This document shows positions 7,222 through 16,535 of a DNA stretch of 64,000 bases, one piece after another. The DNA comes from Prevotella melaninogenica. Lineage in GTDB: Bacteria > Bacteroidota > Bacteroidia > Bacteroidales > Bacteroidaceae. The stretch is taken from the NCBI RefSeq assembly GCF_018128065.1, contig NZ_CP072359.1, positions 1,116,001 to 1,180,000 on the forward strand, given 5' to 3'. The notes under the pieces are model-generated. The model ran no database searches and was not told where the DNA came from. It saw only the letters and a list, made by a program, of their open reading frames with translations. Each line of letters opens with the position of its first letter. The first letter of the stretch is position 1. The translations under genes and the position numbers were made by a program.

Positions 7222-10200
7222 ATGCAGAAAAGATTACTTTTCTTGATTACGTTGTTGATTGCAATGACAACTACTGTCATGGCACAGGTTACAACTTCAG
7301 GAATCAGTGGTAAGATTGTGTCTCAGGGTGAAGATGTTATTGGTGCTACCATTACAGCAACTCATCAACCTTCTGGAACAGTTTATCGCGCTGTGACGAA
7401 CATCGATGGTCGTTATACTATTCAGGGTATGCGCGTCGGTGGTCCATACAAGGTGACTGTGGCTTACATTGGTCAGAAGACGAAGACTTTTGACAATGTT
7501 ACACTCCGTCTTGGTGAGACGGAAGATCTCTCTTGTTCACTTCAAGATGATACCAAGGAGCTTCAGGAGGTTGTTGTGAAGGGTAGTGCGGGTGTTAACG
7601 CAACCAAGACGGGTGCTGCACAGAGTATCAGCTCGAAGCAGATTGCTGATATGCCAAGTATTACCCATGGTATTGCGGATGTTGCTCGTCTCAATCCACA
7701 GTTGACAACAACGAATAGTGGCGCAATGTCTTTTGCTGGTACAAGCAACCGCTACAACTCTTTTATGATTGACGGTGCGGCAAACAATGACGTGTTTGGT
7801 CTTGCTGGCGGTGGAACAAATGGAGGTAGTGCCGGAACACAGCCTGTTTCTATGGAGACAATTGAGCAGATTCAGGTGAATGTTGCTCCTTTTGATGTCC
7901 GTCAGGGTGGTTTTACGGGTGGTGCCATCAATGCAATTACCAAGAGCGGAACTAACGTGTTCCACGGCAGTGTCTATGGCTTTGGTAATAACCAGGGACT
8001 GATAGGCTCTAAGTATCCTCTTGCTGACGGCGGTTACGCTCCCAAGTTCAACAAGCAGAAGGAGTATAATATCGGTGTAACCTTGGGTGGTCCTATTATC
8101 AAGGATAAGTTGTTCTTCTTTGCAAACTATGAGAAGACCAACAAAACTTATCCTAATCTTTACACCTTAGGCTCAGAGCATTCTGCCGTTGATGCCGCAA
8201 AGGCAAATGACATCTTGGAGAAGATTGCTGATCTCGCTAAGCGTCAGGGTGTGAACTTCCCTACAGCTCTTTCTACTGATGATATTTATACTAAGAGTGA
8301 TAAGGTTGGTTTGAAACTTGACTGGAATATCAATGAAACCAATAAGGCAACTGTACGTTGGAGTCTTGTTGATGCAGAACAACTGAACTATGCCGGTTCA
8401 AGAACCTCTGTCAACGGCATCAGCTATGCTTATCCGTTCAAGAGCAAAACCAATTCTTTCATTGCCGAGTTACAGAGCCGTCTCTCTCCGTCTGTTGCCA
8501 ACGAGGCTCGTGCGAGCTACGTACGTGTAAGAGATAATCGTGCTATCACAGGTGAGTACCCGAATGTGACAGTCAATAATGTAGGCGGCGGTTCAGTAAA
8601 CTTAGGTGTTGAGCGTTCTTCTATGGCTAACCGTTTGGATCAAGATATCTACACTCTTGAAGATAACTTGACATGGTATAAGGGTAATCATACCTTTACT
8701 TTTGGTACTCATAATGAGTTGTATAAGTTCACAAACCTTTTCCTTCAAGACCTCTTTGGTAGTTATACATTCAAGAACTATGATTCTTTTGTAAACTACT
8801 ACAACGATTATGTTGCCGGTAAAATAGATCCCAAGAAGTCTTATATCAACCAGTACCGTTACTCTCACGCAAATGTAGACGTTACAGGCGACCCGCGTTG
8901 GGAAGCATCATTCGGTGCAGCGCAGCTGAGTTTCTATGCACAGGACAAGTGGGATGCAACTGCCAACTTCCAGCTGACCTATGGTCTCCGCATGGACATC
9001 CCGATTATTATTGATACGCCTGCTGCCAATGAGCCGTTCAACCAGTATGCAGAGACGAAAGGATGGAATGTCAGGACAAACCAGCGACTGTCGAGTACGC
9101 CTCTCTGGAGCCCTCGTGTAGGTTTCCGCTGGGACATCAACAAAGACCGCAGGTTTATTCTCCGTGGTGGTGCCGGTGTGTTCACAGGACGCATCCCGTT
9201 CGTTTGGATCAGTAACAACTATACTCACACAGGAATACAGCTTTCAACATTTGACGCCTATAACACAAACGGACTGGAGCTGTTGCTTGACCCTGAAGCA
9301 CAGCAGAACAACGCATCAAAGCTCAAGGCAAAGGGAAGCCAGATCATCAATGTCTACGACCGCAATTTCAAGTTTGCACAGAACCTCCGTTTCAACCTCG
9401 GCTTCGACTTTAACGTGCTGGGCATCAACTGGACTGCCGAGGCCATCTACTCAAAGACACTCAATGATATTCTTTACCAGAACCTTGCCTATGACCAGAC
9501 AGGCAAGACCTTTGGAGAAGTTTATGGAAGTGTCGGTGCACCGATAGAAGACAACCGCCCACTTTATTCCCAGGTGACGAAAGGAACTCCTTTCAACAAT
9601 ATCTATAAGTTGAGCAACACATCAAAGGGCTATACGGTCAACATGAGCCTGAAGGCTGAAAAGCATTTCAACTTCGGCCTTGACTTGATGGCAAGCTACA
9701 CCTGGACAAAGTCAATGAGTGTAAACAACGGTGGTTCTTCTGTTGCAGAGAGTAACTGGAGATTCAATTACACTTATCGTAATCCTAACGACCCGGAGCT
9801 GGGCAATTCTGCTTATAATATTCCTCACCGCATTCAGGCCTCTGCTTATTACCATGTAAACTATGGTTCTCAGAAGCAGTGGCAGACAACGGTAGGTCTT
9901 ATCTACCAGGCGAAGAGCGGTTCTCCATATAGTCTCTATTACTACGGTGATGTCAACGAGGATGGTTCAAATGGAAACGACCTGTTCTTTATTCCTACAG
10001 ATGCTCAGATTGATAAGATGCAGTTTGAAGAGACTAACTTCTCTGCTAACGCACTTACAAATGCAGTCTTCGGTGATGGTTTCACTGCTCCTAAGTTAAC
10101 AGCTGATATGCAGCGTGCGATGATGAAGCATTGGATTGGCAATGACTCTTACATGAAGAAACACCGTGGCGAATACTACAAGCGTTTTGCTGATAATCTT

Positions 10201-10482
10201 GCTTTTGAACATCATTTTGATGTTCACTTCGCACAGAAGTATAGTTTCAAGGTGGGTGGTCAAGTTAACTCCCTTGAGTTGAGTTTTGATATTATCAATG
10301 TTGGTAACTTGTTGAACAAGAACTGGGGTCATACTTATGGCGATGGCTTTGGTGTCTACTATAGCCCAGTAAGCTATCAGAGAAATGGTCGTTACCAGTT
10401 CACAGGTGGTTATGCAACACGTAATTATAGTGACTACTACAGCCGTTGGCGTGGTCAGCTTGGTTTACGTTACACATTCTAA
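7222..10482 (+). CDS. TonB-dependent outer-membrane receptor, Oar-like, with carboxypeptidase-regulatory-like N-domain
   Basis: A 1086-aa outer-membrane beta-barrel. It has a signal peptide (residues 1-21, ending VMAQ), a CarboxypepD_reg-like domain (about 25-110, TSGISGKIVSQGEDVIGATI...), a plug domain (about 115-250, with FMIDGAANNDVFG and GGAINAITKSGTN), and a barrel ending in an aromatic residue (GQLGLRYTF). This matches the Oar-like branch rather than SusC, and no susD follows. Ligand unknown. The DNA from about 8880 to 9720 is distinctly more GC-rich than the rest, which suggests a recombined barrel segment. A strong terminator follows at 10507-10540. Confidence 0.92.
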   Translation: MQKRLLFLITLLIAMTTTVMAQVTTSGISGKIVSQGEDVIGATITATHQPSGTVYRAVTNIDGRYTIQGMRVGGPYKVTVAYIGQKTKTFDNVTLRLGETEDLSCSLQDDTKELQEVVVKGSAGVNATKTGAAQSISSKQIADMPSITHGIADVARLNPQLTTTNSGAMSFAGTSNRYNSFMIDGAANNDVFGLAGGGTNGGSAGTQPVSMETIEQIQVNVAPFDVRQGGFTGGAINAITKSGTNVFHGSVYGFGNNQGLIGSKYPLADGGYAPKFNKQKEYNIGVTLGGPIIKDKLFFFANYEKTNKTYPNLYTLGSEHSAVDAAKANDILEKIADLAKRQGVNFPTALSTDDIYTKSDKVGLKLDWNINETNKATVRWSLVDAEQLNYAGSRTSVNGISYAYPFKSKTNSFIAELQSRLSPSVANEARASYVRVRDNRAITGEYPNVTVNNVGGGSVNLGVERSSMANRLDQDIYTLEDNLTWYKGNHTFTFGTHNELYKFTNLFLQDLFGSYTFKNYDSFVNYYNDYVAGKIDPKKSYINQYRYSHANVDVTGDPRWEASFGAAQLSFYAQDKWDATANFQLTYGLRMDIPIIIDTPAANEPFNQYAETKGWNVRTNQRLSSTPLWSPRVGFRWDINKDRRFILRGGAGVFTGRIPFVWISNNYTHTGIQLSTFDAYNTNGLELLLDPEAQQNNASKLKAKGSQIINVYDRNFKFAQNLRFNLGFDFNVLGINWTAEAIYSKTLNDILYQNLAYDQTGKTFGEVYGSVGAPIEDNRPLYSQVTKGTPFNNIYKLSNTSKGYTVNMSLKAEKHFNFGLDLMASYTWTKSMSVNNGGSSVAESNWRFNYTYRNPNDPELGNSAYNIPHRIQASAYYHVNYGSQKQWQTTVGLIYQAKSGSPYSLYYYGDVNEDGSNGNDLFFIPTDAQIDKMQFEETNFSANALTNAVFGDGFTAPKLTADMQRAMMKHWIGNDSYMKKHRGEYYKRFADNLAFEHHFDVHFAQKYSFKVGGQVNSLELSFDIINVGNLLNKNWGHTYGDGFGVYYSPVSYQRNGRYQFTGGYATRNYSDYYSRWRGQLGLRYTF

Positions 10483-10506
10483 TTTGTAAGATAAAACTAT
10501 ATAAAA

Positions 10507-10540
10507 AGCAGGGACTCCTATTGGGGTCTCTGCTTTTTTT
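10507..10540 (+). terminator. Rho-independent terminator of the TonB-dependent receptor gene
   Basis: AGCAGGGACTCC (10507-10518) pairs with GGGGTCTCTGCT (10523-10534) around a TATT loop with two G-U pairs, followed by a run of T to 10540. Confidence 0.85.
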
Positions 10541-10542
10541 CT

Positions 10543-10735
10543 TATCTTTGCATAAGATAGGCTGCGTTCGACAATTTAAAAGTAAACTTTTATTGCACTC
10601 GCTTGCACTATCTTTGCATAAGATAGGCTGCACTCGGCAATTTAAAAGTAAACTTTTATTGCACTCGCTTGCACTATCTTTGCATAAGACAGATGGCACT
10701 TGCTGGCATTATCATCTTTGCGTAAAATAAAAACC
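10543..10735 (+). repeat. 66-bp tandem repeat carrying promoter -7 boxes
   Basis: TATCTTTGCATAAGATAGGC recurs with an exact 66-base period at 10543, 10609 and 10675. The first two units are almost identical; the third diverges after about 15 bases. Each full unit contains the palindrome AAAAGTAAACTTTT and GCACTCGCTTGCAC. TATCTTTGC matches the -7 element, so up to three stacked promoter-like sites precede the cupin gene, although no -33 element stands 20 bases upstream of them. Confidence 0.8.
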
Positions 10736-10743
10736 ATATATAT

Positions 10744-11076
10744 ATGATTATTGATTTTGATAAGATTGCCGAAGAACATATAGAAGGTTTCAAAGGCGGT
10801 GAAGGCAAATTGGATATGCGTGCTTTCGTAGACGAGCAGGCACGTATTATGTATTCAACCTTACGCCCGGGTGCAAGTAGTGGAAAGCACCAGCATGTTG
10901 GTTCTTTTGAGGTGATGTATGTTATCAGTGGTGAACTGACTGTTCATTATGATGACACGACAGAAGTAGCAAGAGTAGGGCAGTTACATTATTGTCCAGA
11001 AGGTCACTTCCATTGGTTTGAAAACTGCACAGACCATGACGTAGTTTACCTTGCTATTGTACCAACTTTGAGATAA
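10744..11076 (+). CDS. Cupin-domain protein
   Basis: A 110-aa single-domain cupin. Motif 1 appears as GKHQHVGSFEVMYVISGELTVHYD and motif 2 as GQLHYCPEGHFHWFENCTD, supplying the His/Glu set (HxH..., E, H) for a bound metal. Small cupins of this kind serve as isomerases, dioxygenases or sugar-binding proteins, and the specific role cannot be read here. It lies downstream of the 66-bp repeats and upstream of the sialic-acid genes, but a 287-base repeat-bearing spacer separates it from these, so operon membership is doubtful. Confidence 0.8.
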   Translation: MIIDFDKIAEEHIEGFKGGEGKLDMRAFVDEQARIMYSTLRPGASSGKHQHVGSFEVMYVISGELTVHYDDTTEVARVGQLHYCPEGHFHWFENCTDHDVVYLAIVPTLR

Positions 11077-11083
11077 CAGCGAA

Positions 11084-11174
11084 TTATTTTCATGAAAATA
11101 AATATTTTTTTTCACGATAATAAATATTTTTCTTCATGAAAATAATTCTTTTTCTTCGTGAAAAGAATTTGTAA
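11084..11174. repeat. TTTTCATGAAAATAA tandem repeat, locus A
   Basis: Four imperfect units of about 25 bases, each with a TTCAYGAAAA-type palindrome followed by TAAATATTTTT. A second, closely similar array is at 50330-50422. Both lie between genes and both are preceded by GATAACA. Confidence 0.7.
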
Positions 11175-11363
11175 CTGATTGTTTCATGTTACCCTAACTA
11201 TGTGGGATAAACTTCCTACAAGTAAAGGATATGCAGCCAACTTATGGTTTGTTTGATGATAGATTACGGCACAGATATTTCTTATATGTCGTACGTAAAT
11301 ACTACCATGTAGTTGTATTATTGTAAGAAGGGTGTAACCCAAGCGATATTTTAACCTAAAACG

Positions 11364-12461
11364 ATGAGAATTAAAAATCTAATAATGACAACGATAACTT
11401 TATTGACGGGATTGGGTGCGAATGCTTCTGATGCCGATAGCCTGATGGCGATGCGTGGCTTTCCTACCGATGAAGTAGGAATCGAACATGGCGTTTCTGC
11501 TTGTTACGCAGGTTGTATTGATAACCAAATTGTGATGGCTGGTGGTTGTAATTTCCCTGTAAATACATTGGCTCCAGATAGTAAGAAGGTGTATTATAGT
11601 GGGATTTATGCTACTACAACCGATGAGGGTAATCAGCTGGATTGGAAGTTGGTTGGTCATTTGCCTGAACCATTGGCTTATGGTGTTACTGTTACTTGCG
11701 ATAACAGTATGATTGTTGTAGGCGGAATGAATAACGACGGAAGCTACGGAAAAGTTTATCGTATAACCCTTGTTGATGGTAAAGCACAAGTTTCTATTCT
11801 TCCTTCTATGCCTTGCTCTGCTGATAATATGGCTGGTGCCTTGGTTGGTAGACATCTTTACGTAGCTGGTGGAACAATGGATGGTAAGGCTTCTAACCGT
11901 GTTTTACGCCTTGATTTAAATGATCTCTCAGTAGGTTGGCAGGATGTAAAACCTTTCCCGGGTATGGTACGTGTACAGCCTGTAGCTGGTAGTATGGGTG
12001 ATAATCAATTCTGTCTTTTCGGTGGATTTGCTCCTGCTGCAAATGGTGAGGAAGCAAAGTTGGCGATGGATGGTTGCGTATATGATGAGACTACTGATGA
12101 ATGGCAGATACTTGAAGGTCCGAAAGACGATAAGGGTGAGCCGCTGTTTGTAGGAGGTGGTACGGGTATTAACCTATGCAAAGACCAACTTTGGGTAATG
12201 GGAGGAGTAAATAAAGATGTATTCCTCTCTGCTGTCAATCATCCTCAACCTGATTACCTGAGTCATCCTATAGAGTGGTATCGCTTTAATCCATACACTT
12301 TGTACTATAATAAAGATGGTTGGGAAGTACTCTATAAGAGCCCAGAAACAGCACGTGCAGGTGCAGCTTTGGCACAGACAGAGCATGGCTTGTATGTGAT
12401 TGGTGGTGAGTTGAAGCCACGTGTACGTAGCAATAAGATTGTGAAGTACCCGAAACGTTAA
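11364..12461 (+). CDS. Cyclically permuted mutarotase, N-acetylneuraminate epimerase-like
   Basis: A 365-aa Kelch-type beta-propeller with an N-terminal signal peptide (ends LGANA, about residue 21). Repeats of the Kelch type are seen: NQIVMAGGCNFP, NSMIVVGGMNNDGSYG, GRHLYVAGGTMDG, NQFCLFGGFAP, QLWVMGGVN and GLYVIGGE. The family converts alpha- to beta-N-acetylneuraminate outside the cytoplasm, as NanM does, to feed the transporter. It is the first of three same-strand genes with a NanT-like permease and NanA, which supports the sialic-acid role. Confidence 0.85.
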   Translation: MRIKNLIMTTITLLTGLGANASDADSLMAMRGFPTDEVGIEHGVSACYAGCIDNQIVMAGGCNFPVNTLAPDSKKVYYSGIYATTTDEGNQLDWKLVGHLPEPLAYGVTVTCDNSMIVVGGMNNDGSYGKVYRITLVDGKAQVSILPSMPCSADNMAGALVGRHLYVAGGTMDGKASNRVLRLDLNDLSVGWQDVKPFPGMVRVQPVAGSMGDNQFCLFGGFAPAANGEEAKLAMDGCVYDETTDEWQILEGPKDDKGEPLFVGGGTGINLCKDQLWVMGGVNKDVFLSAVNHPQPDYLSHPIEWYRFNPYTLYYNKDGWEVLYKSPETARAGAALAQTEHGLYVIGGELKPRVRSNKIVKYPKR

Positions 12462-12583
12462 TGACAATCAAGATTCTTTGTTTATCGTTTATATAATTTA
12501 TTAACTGCCCATTACTCTCCACAAAGTATTCTATTGCTTTTTATTATAGAAGATAAAGATGTCGGAGTGGGCTATAATCTTTT

Positions 12584-13810
12584 ATGAAAAAATATTATCC
12601 TTGGGTACTTGTTGCCCTCCTTTGGTTTGTTGCTTTGCTGAATTATATGGATCGACAGATGTTGTCGACGATGCAGGAAGCGATGAAAGTTGATATCTCA
12701 GAATTAAATCAAGCAGAAGCTTTTGGTGCATTGATGGCTGTGTTCTTGTGGATTTATGGTCTTGTAAGTCCATTTGCAGGCATTATTGCTGACCGTGTTA
12801 ACCGTAAGTGGCTTGTTGTAGGTAGTATCTTCGTATGGTCTGCGGTGACCTATCTTATGGGTTATGCTGAGAGTTTCGAACAGCTTTATTGGCTTCGTGC
12901 CTTTATGGGTGTCAGCGAAGCTCTTTATATCCCAGCAGCTTTGTCTCTTATTGCCGATTGGCATGAAGGAAAGTCGCGCTCATTGGCGATTGGTATCCAC
13001 ATGACAGGTCTTTATGTTGGTCAGGCTGTTGGTGGCTTTGGCGCAACACTTGCAGCAATGTTTTCATGGCATGCTGCTTTTCATTGGTTTGGTATCGTTG
13101 GTATTATTTATTCAATTGTATTACTCTTGTTTTTGAAAGAAAATCCAAAACACGGACAGAAAACGGTTTCACAGGGAGAGACAAGTACAAGCAAAAATCC
13201 TTTCCGTGGATTGTCAATTGTCTTCTCTACATGGGCTTTCTGGGTAATACTCTTCTACTTTGCCGTACCAAGTCTTCCCGGTTGGGCAACAAAGAACTGG
13301 TTACCAACTCTGTTTGCTAATAGCTTGAATATTCCAATGTCAAGTGCAGGACCAATGTCAACGATAACTATCGCTGTATCATCGTTTATCGGTGTTATCA
13401 TGGGAGGTGTCGTTTCTGACCGTTGGGTACAACGTAACCTGCGTGGACGTGTATATACCAGTGCTATTGGTCTTGCCCTTACCGTTCCTGCTCTTATGTT
13501 CTTGGGTTTTGGTCATAGTCTCGTGTCTGTTGTCGGAGCGGGTTTATGTTTTGGTATTGGCTATGGTATGTTTGATGCTAACAACATGCCAATCCTCTGT
13601 CAGTTCATATCATCAAAGTATCGTAGCACAGCATACGGTATCATGAATATGACAGGTGTGTTTGCTGGTGCTGTCGTTACCCAGGTGTTAGGTAAGTGGA
13701 CTGATGGTGGAAACCTTGGTCTTGGCTTTGCTATCTTGGGAGGTATCGTTGTTTTAGCTTTGGTTTTGCAACTCTCTTGTTTAAAGCCAACAACCGACAA
13801 TATGGAATAA
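12584..13810 (+). CDS. nanT: MFS transporter, sialic-acid (NanT-like) permease
   Basis: A 408-aa membrane protein of the major facilitator superfamily. It starts MKKYYPWVLVALLWFVALLNYMDRQML, the ACS-branch pattern (NYxDR). The loop 2-3 signature GIIADRVNRKWLV is at about residues 65-78 and GVVSDRWVQRN is its second-half echo. Its place between the mutarotase and NanA indicates N-acetylneuraminate uptake; the family alone would only give an organic-anion or sugar-acid transporter. 122 bases after the mutarotase stop and 98 before nanA. Confidence 0.82.
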   Translation: MKKYYPWVLVALLWFVALLNYMDRQMLSTMQEAMKVDISELNQAEAFGALMAVFLWIYGLVSPFAGIIADRVNRKWLVVGSIFVWSAVTYLMGYAESFEQLYWLRAFMGVSEALYIPAALSLIADWHEGKSRSLAIGIHMTGLYVGQAVGGFGATLAAMFSWHAAFHWFGIVGIIYSIVLLLFLKENPKHGQKTVSQGETSTSKNPFRGLSIVFSTWAFWVILFYFAVPSLPGWATKNWLPTLFANSLNIPMSSAGPMSTITIAVSSFIGVIMGGVVSDRWVQRNLRGRVYTSAIGLALTVPALMFLGFGHSLVSVVGAGLCFGIGYGMFDANNMPILCQFISSKYRSTAYGIMNMTGVFAGAVVTQVLGKWTDGGNLGLGFAILGGIVVLALVLQLSCLKPTTDNME

Positions 13811-13908
13811 AAGAGTTTTATAATTGCTTATTATTATCACATATAATCGCCTTTTCTACCCATGTAATTCGCATTTATGAGAATTGAAGGTGGAGGGCAA
13901 CATCATTT

Positions 13909-14826
13909 ATGGAAAAGATTATCGGATTAATTGACGCACCGTTCACGCCATTTTATGCTAATGGCGATGTCAATCTTGAGCCTATTGAGGCTTACGCTGC
14001 TATGTTGCAGAAGAACGGTTTGAAGGGAGTGTTTATCAATGGTTCATCTGGTGAGGGCTATATGCTCACAACAGAAGAGCGTATGCAGTTGGCTGAACGC
14101 TGGATGCAGGTAGCACCAGAGGGTTTCAAGGTTATCGTACATGTGGGCAGTTGTTGCTTGCGTGAGAGTGTACGTTTGGCTGAACATGCAGAGAAGCTTG
14201 GTGCTTGGGGTATAGGTGCTATGGCTCCTCCTTTCCCAAAGATTGGTCGTATTGAGGAGTTAGTGAAGTATTGTGAGACGATTGCAGCAGCAGCTCCATC
14301 GCTTCCATTCTACTATTACCACATTCCTGCTTTCAATGGTGCATTCTTATCAATGCTCGAACTCTTGAAAACTGTTGATGGTCGTATCCCTAACTTCGCA
14401 GGTATCAAGTACACCTTCGAGAGTCTTTATGAGTACAACCAGTGCCGTCTTTACAAAGATGGTAAGTTCGATATGCTGCACGGACAGGATGAGACAATCC
14501 TTCCAAGTTTGGCTCAAGGTGGTGCAAAGGGTGGTATCGGTGGTACAACCAACTATAATGGTCGTGAACTGACAGGTATTATCGAGGCATGGAACAAGGG
14601 CGACATTGAGACCGCACGTGAGAAGCAAAACTTCTCACAAGAGGTTATCAATGTCATTTGCCACTTCCGTGGTAACATCGTTGGTGGTAAGCGTATCATG
14701 AAGTTGATAGGCTTTGACCTTGGCCCTAACCGTGTTCCTTTCCAGAATATGACAGATGAAGAAGAGGCTCGCATGAAGAAAGAACTCGAGGAAATCGGTT
14801 TCTTTGAGCGTTGCAATAAGTTCTAA
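13909..14826 (+). CDS. nanA: N-acetylneuraminate lyase
   Basis: A 305-aa class I aldolase of the DapA/NanA superfamily. It cleaves N-acetylneuraminate to N-acetylmannosamine and pyruvate in the cytoplasm. Visible motifs are APFTPF near the start, NGSSGEGYML (residues 44-53, carboxylate-binding), the catalytic Tyr in FYYYHIPAF, and the Schiff-base Lys in AGIKYTFES. GSSGE is the form seen in sialate lyases, whereas dihydrodipicolinate synthases carry a GTTGE-type motif. Downstream steps (epimerase, NagA, NagB) are not in the window. A terminator follows at 14838. Confidence 0.93.
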   Translation: MEKIIGLIDAPFTPFYANGDVNLEPIEAYAAMLQKNGLKGVFINGSSGEGYMLTTEERMQLAERWMQVAPEGFKVIVHVGSCCLRESVRLAEHAEKLGAWGIGAMAPPFPKIGRIEELVKYCETIAAAAPSLPFYYYHIPAFNGAFLSMLELLKTVDGRIPNFAGIKYTFESLYEYNQCRLYKDGKFDMLHGQDETILPSLAQGGAKGGIGGTTNYNGRELTGIIEAWNKGDIETAREKQNFSQEVINVICHFRGNIVGGKRIMKLIGFDLGPNRVPFQNMTDEEEARMKKELEEIGFFERCNKF

Positions 14827-14837
14827 TAATCATATTA

Positions 14838-14920
14838 CAGCCCAATATTTCCTTTTATTCTTCCTTTCAATAACTATTGATTTGTAGGAAGGGTGGGGAA
14901 TATTGGGCTGTTTTGTTTTC
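14838..14920 (+). terminator. Hairpin terminator between nanA and ansA
   Basis: CAGCCCAATATTTCC (14838-14852) pairs with GGAATATTGGGCTG (14897-14910), then TTTTGTTTT. An inner CTTCC/GGAAG pairing shortens the loop. It lies between convergent genes. Confidence 0.75.
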
Positions 14921-14944
14921 TATCAAGTTGTTCGTAGTAGTCTA

Positions 14945-15985
14945 TCAATTATAGATAGTGATTTCCCCAGCAATTGATTGGTTCATGTATTTGCGGATGG
15001 TTTCAGTGTCCTTATACTTTGCTTGCAGGTACATTAGTTTTGTTACAGCAGCTTCAACCGTACTGTCATAACCGCTGATTACGCCAGCATCCTTGAGTTG
15101 ATAACCCGTATCATAACGGTTCATCTCTACTTGTCCGCTGATACATTGACTAATATTAACAACAATGACATCACGCTCTGAAACCTTACGGAGTATATCC
15201 ATGAGCCAAGGTTGCTGTGGTGCATTACCACTTCCGTATGAACGCATGACAATACTTCGCAACTCTGGTGCATCAAACATGTGATGAATCAAATGCTCTT
15301 CGATACCGGGGAAGAGAGAGAAGATAATCACATTGTTATCCAACTCAAAGTGTGGTACCATTGGCTTTGTAAAGTCTGGCTTTAAGATGTTATGCTCATT
15401 AAAGTTGAAGTTGACTCCAGCCTCACAGAGATGAGGGTAATTAAAGGTGTCAAACGCATTGAACTCGTCTGCATTCTGCTTTGTTGAGCGATTGCCTCGT
15501 AGGAGATGTCCGCTAAAATAGATACAAACCTCTGGTACTGTTGGTGTGCCATCTAAGTGATGGGCAGATGCCAATTCAAGGCTTGTCATAAGGTTCTCCT
15601 TACCATCCGTACGTAACTGTCCGATAGGAAGCTGTGAACCAGTAAGGATAATAGGCTTTGTGAGGTTCTCAAACATGAACGACAAGACAGAAGCTGTATA
15701 AGACATCGTGTCTGTACCATGTAAAACAACAAAACCATCATACTCGTCATAGCGGTCTGAAATGACTTTTACCAACTGCTTCCATCGTACAGGTGACATA
15801 TCCGAAGAGTCGATAGGAGGGTCGAATTGATAGGTATCAACTTCTGTAGGAATTAGTTTGAACTCGGGAACGTTTTCAACAAGATGATTGAAGTCTAATG
15901 GCTCCAATGCGCCTGTCCGTTGATTATGTCCCATACCAATGGTGCCGCCTGTGTATATGAGCAATACTTTGTTGGTTCTGTTCAT
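14945..15985 (-). CDS. ansA: Type I (cytoplasmic) L-asparaginase
   Basis: A 346-aa amidohydrolase that converts L-asparagine to aspartate and ammonia. The first catalytic Thr lies in YTGGTIGM (residues 11-18) and the second in VLHGTDTMSYTAS. TGSQLPIGQLRTDGKENL is the typical type I segment. No signal peptide is present, consistent with the cytoplasmic type. The gene is convergent with nanA and has a -7 box (minus-strand TATCTTTGC at 16008-16016) about 23 bases before the ATG. Confidence 0.94.
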   Translation of the reverse strand: MNRTNKVLLIYTGGTIGMGHNQRTGALEPLDFNHLVENVPEFKLIPTEVDTYQFDPPIDSSDMSPVRWKQLVKVISDRYDEYDGFVVLHGTDTMSYTASVLSFMFENLTKPIILTGSQLPIGQLRTDGKENLMTSLELASAHHLDGTPTVPEVCIYFSGHLLRGNRSTKQNADEFNAFDTFNYPHLCEAGVNFNFNEHNILKPDFTKPMVPHFELDNNVIIFSLFPGIEEHLIHHMFDAPELRSIVMRSYGSGNAPQQPWLMDILRKVSERDVIVVNISQCISGQVEMNRYDTGYQLKDAGVISGYDSTVEAAVTKLMYLQAKYKDTETIRKYMNQSIAGEITIYN

Positions 15986-16007
15986 AGTGCATTAGTTTGT
16001 TGTTTTT

Positions 16008-16016
16008 GCAAAGATA
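16008..16016 (-). promoter_or_regulatory. -7 box of ansA
   Basis: The minus strand reads TATCTTTGC, 23 bases before the ATG at 15985. Confidence 0.65.
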
Positions 16017-16164
16017 ACAAAAAAAATAGCTCATATCCTAATTTCCTTAGAATATTTTTATCAGTGTCGGTCAATAAAACATTTCTCAAACGGAATCTTT
16101 TAGAAGCCTACTATGCTGCTGTAATGATGCGGCTAACCTTTTTCTATATATGTATTGATACGAA

Positions 16165-16258
16165 GCATGAATGGTGCTGAGGCTTAACACGACTTGTGTT
16201 AGTGCTTAACACGAGTGGTGCTATGGCTCCGCACGATATGTGCGGAAGGCTAAACACA
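16165..16258. repeat. Dispersed GCAC/GTGC repeat, locus B
   Basis: Units such as GCTTAACACGACTTGTGTTA, GCTTAACACGAGTGGTGCTA and CTCCGCACGATATGTGCGGA. They share the same plan as the other loci: TTAACAC or CGCAC, a few bases, then GTGYKG. Confidence 0.65.
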
Positions 16259-16456
16259 TTATAGTATGTCGTTAGGATGACTTCATTCTATCGTTAATGA
16301 GATATCGTATAAGTACAAATAAACAGGCCTCTTGTAGTAAGGATTCTAACATTCTCTTTAATGCTAAAATACAATAATTAATGTGTCTTTTGTGTGGAAA
16401 CTATGTATATGAAAGCTTTTGTAAACCATTGTGTATGCGTTATTTTCTTTACATCG

Positions 16457-16488
16457 TTTGGTATTCTCTGCATTTATGCTTATCTTTG
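16457..16488 (+). promoter_or_regulatory. Promoter of the nucleoside phosphorylase gene
   Basis: TTTG at 16457-16460, 20 bases, then TATCTTTG at 16481-16488. This is a full match to the Bacteroidetes consensus, about 48 bases before the ATG at 16536. Confidence 0.75.
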
Positions 16489-16535
16489 TGTCTCGAACAT
16501 AATTATTCACAATATTACCAAATTATCTTTCAACT

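Larger units (their letters stand above)
15986..16535. other. Gene-free spacer between ansA and the nucleoside phosphorylase
   Basis: Holds the ansA -7 box, the 13-mer TCTTTTAGAAGCC (16096-16108, also at 29214-29226), a dispersed GCAC/GTGC repeat locus and the phosphorylase promoter. No supported gene. Confidence 0.7.

Noticed and set aside
7222..10482. SusC-type receptor of a polysaccharide utilisation locus
   Set aside because: No susD follows and the plug and N-domain match the Oar-like branch; there are no glycan-degrading genes next to it.
10400..10730. Open frames on both strands across the 66-bp repeat region
   Set aside because: They arise because the 66-base period is a multiple of three; the translations merely repeat and have no coding signals.
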